Assembly (NCBI GenBank): GCA_014649555.1
Contig: BMTG01000010.1
Location: 285,144 to 349,143 of the forward strand
Length of the DNA stretch: 64,000 bases
Direction: 5' to 3'
Origin: Streptomyces globisporus
GTDB lineage: Bacteria; Actinomycetota; Actinomycetes; Streptomycetales; Streptomycetaceae
This document shows, piece after piece, positions 62,916-64,000 of this stretch (its first letter is position 1; each line of letters starts with the position of its first letter). The position numbers and the translations under genes are program-made. The notes beneath the pieces are model-generated. The model saw nothing but the letters and a program-made list of their open reading frames with translations. It was not told the DNA's origin and ran no database searches.

Positions 62916-64000
62916 ATGGCCAGCACAGCAGCCCCCTTCCCGGCCGCCGACGCCTCCGAGGCCGAGCTCATGATCGGCGGGATGACCTGCGCTTCGTGCG
63001 CCGCCCGCGTCGAGAAGAAGCTCAACCGGATGGAGGGCGTCACCGCCACGGTGAACTACGCGACCGAGAAGGCCCGCGTCACCTTCGGGGAGGGGCTGGA
63101 GCTGGGGGATCTCGTCGCCACGGTCGAGAAGACCGGCTACACGGCCCGCCCCGTCGCCCAGCCGCCTGTTCCGCCCCCTGCACCCGCTCCTGAGGGCACC
63201 CGGGAGGCGCCCCCGGGACCAGCGGAGTTCACCCCGGAGCCCGCCCCGGCACCGACGCCGGAGTTCATGTCGGAGTCCGCCTCGGAGCCCACGGGGCAGC
63301 CCGCGCCGGAATCCACTGCGGAGCTGACGTCGCCATCCGCTTCGGAGTCCGCGCCGGATCCCACCCCCGACTCCGTCGCCCGGGACATCGAAGCCGAGCA
63401 GGAAGCCTCCCTCGCCGCGCTCCGTCAGCGCCTCGTCGTCTCCGCCGTGCTCGCCACCCCCGTCGTCCTGCTCGCCATGATCCCGGCGCTCCAGTTCGAC
63501 TCCTGGCAGTGGCTGAGCCTCACCCTCGCCGCGCCCGTCGCCGTCTGGGGTGGCCTGCCCTTCCACCGGGCCGCCTGGACGAACGCGAAGCACGGCGCGG
63601 CGACGATGGACACGCTGGTCTCGCTCGGCACGCTCGCCGCGTTCGGCTGGTCGTTGTGGGCCCTGTTCCTCGGCGACGCGGGCATGCCCGGTATGCGCCA
63701 CGGCTTCGACCTCACCGTCTCGCGCGCCGATGCCACTTCGACGATCTACCTGGAGGTGGCGGCCGGAGTCATCACGTTCATCCTGCTGGGCCGCTATCTG
63801 GAAGCCCGTGCGAAGCGGAAGTCCGGCGCGGCGCTGCGGGCGCTGATGCACCTCGGCGCGAAGGACGTCGCCGTACTGAGGGGAGGCAGGGAGGTACGGG
63901 TCCCGGCGGGCACGCTCGTCGTCGGCGACCGCTTCGTCGTACGTCCCGGGGAGAAGATCGCGACGGACGGGACCGTCGTCGAGGGCTCCTCCGCCGTGGA
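62916..64000 (+). CDS. copA: Copper P-type ATPase CopA, 3' truncated by window edge
   Basis: The first 361 residues are visible. An N-terminal HMA domain has GMTCASC (Cys25, Cys28). A roughly 70-residue Pro/Glu/Ser/Ala-rich linker (about 84-155) follows and is longer than usual for the family. Then come membrane helices (VVSAVLATPVVLLAMIPALQ and onward), the amphipathic platform with GGLPFHRAAW, TMDTLVSLGTLAAF, and the start of the actuator domain. The CPC motif, phosphorylation Asp and ATP-binding domain lie right of the window. It exports Cu(I). AGGAG precedes ATG 62916. Confidence 0.92.
   Translation, partial: MASTAAPFPAADASEAELMIGGMTCASCAARVEKKLNRMEGVTATVNYATEKARVTFGEGLELGDLVATVEKTGYTARPVAQPPVPPPAPAPEGTREAPPGPAEFTPEPAPAPTPEFMSESASEPTGQPAPESTAELTSPSASESAPDPTPDSVARDIEAEQEASLAALRQRLVVSAVLATPVVLLAMIPALQFDSWQWLSLTLAAPVAVWGGLPFHRAAWTNAKHGAATMDTLVSLGTLAAFGWSLWALFLGDAGMPGMRHGFDLTVSRADATSTIYLEVAAGVITFILLGRYLEARAKRKSGAALRALMHLGAKDVAVLRGGREVRVPAGTLVVGDRFVVRPGEKIATDGTVVEGSSAV

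Overview
The window is about 64 kb of very GC-rich DNA. Third codon positions are strongly G/C, GTG and TTG starts are common, and ATGA/GTGA stop-start overlaps are frequent. With the gene content (PknG, SsbB, paired dynamin-like GTPases, a LAXTG sortase substrate, truncated haemoglobin O, EttA) this points to a Streptomyces or close relative, in ordinary chromosome. I see no transposase, integrase, phage structural module, rRNA or CRISPR array. Both ends cut through genes: a GH4 glycosidase on the left and a copper P-type ATPase on the right.

Layout. 1-1866: end of a GH4 phospho-glycosidase overlapping a BadF/N-acetylglucosamine-kinase-like gene, closed by a strong hairpin. 2178-13358: seven co-directional genes forming an apparent signalling operon: GlnX-like membrane sensor, GlnH-like binding protein, helical protein of unknown function, PknG-like kinase, PP2C phosphatase, VWA protein, and a zinc-ribbon/FHA protein. 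13461-14982: divergent PCMT-like methyltransferase and truncated haemoglobin. 15182-22465: two very large FtsX permeases plus their ATPase. 22505-25316: unknown protein, thioesterase and EttA. 25442-26935: thioester-domain surface protein with an LAATG sorting signal. 27134-31194: ssbB beside the dynB/dynA dynamin pair, followed by tRNA-Arg(UCU).

31685-35364: ABC-2 exporter and a NarL-type two-component system separated by a hairpin. 35714-45113: endolysin-like amidase, heptamer tandem array, FG-GAP secreted protein, GNAT, DUF1772 protein, VWA lipoprotein, and an ABC-2 exporter whose ATPase is fused to an extracellular S15-type hydrolase. 45246-49352: GNAT, PAP2 phosphatase (overlapping antisense with a response regulator), second NarL-type two-component system, DUF4291. 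49436-57138: inositol catabolism (mmsA/iolA, iolD, iolB, aldolase-like, iolC; divergent iolE) around a large palindromic control region. 57223-62398: DinB-like protein, a frameshifted small HTH gene, methyltransferase, and an MMPL exporter with divergent TetR across a 20-bp-arm inverted repeat. 62388-64000: CsoR-type operator, copZ, copA.

The most notable units are the GlnX/GlnH/PknG/PP2C/FHA operon, in which sensor, kinase, phosphatase and phospho-reader are encoded together with four N-terminal zinc-ribbon or rubredoxin-like modules shared among the cytosolic proteins, and the hydrolase-ABC ATPase fusion. All functions are inferred from reading the sequence; no database search was run. Start codons were chosen from Shine-Dalgarno-like sequences and overlaps and are stated where uncertain.
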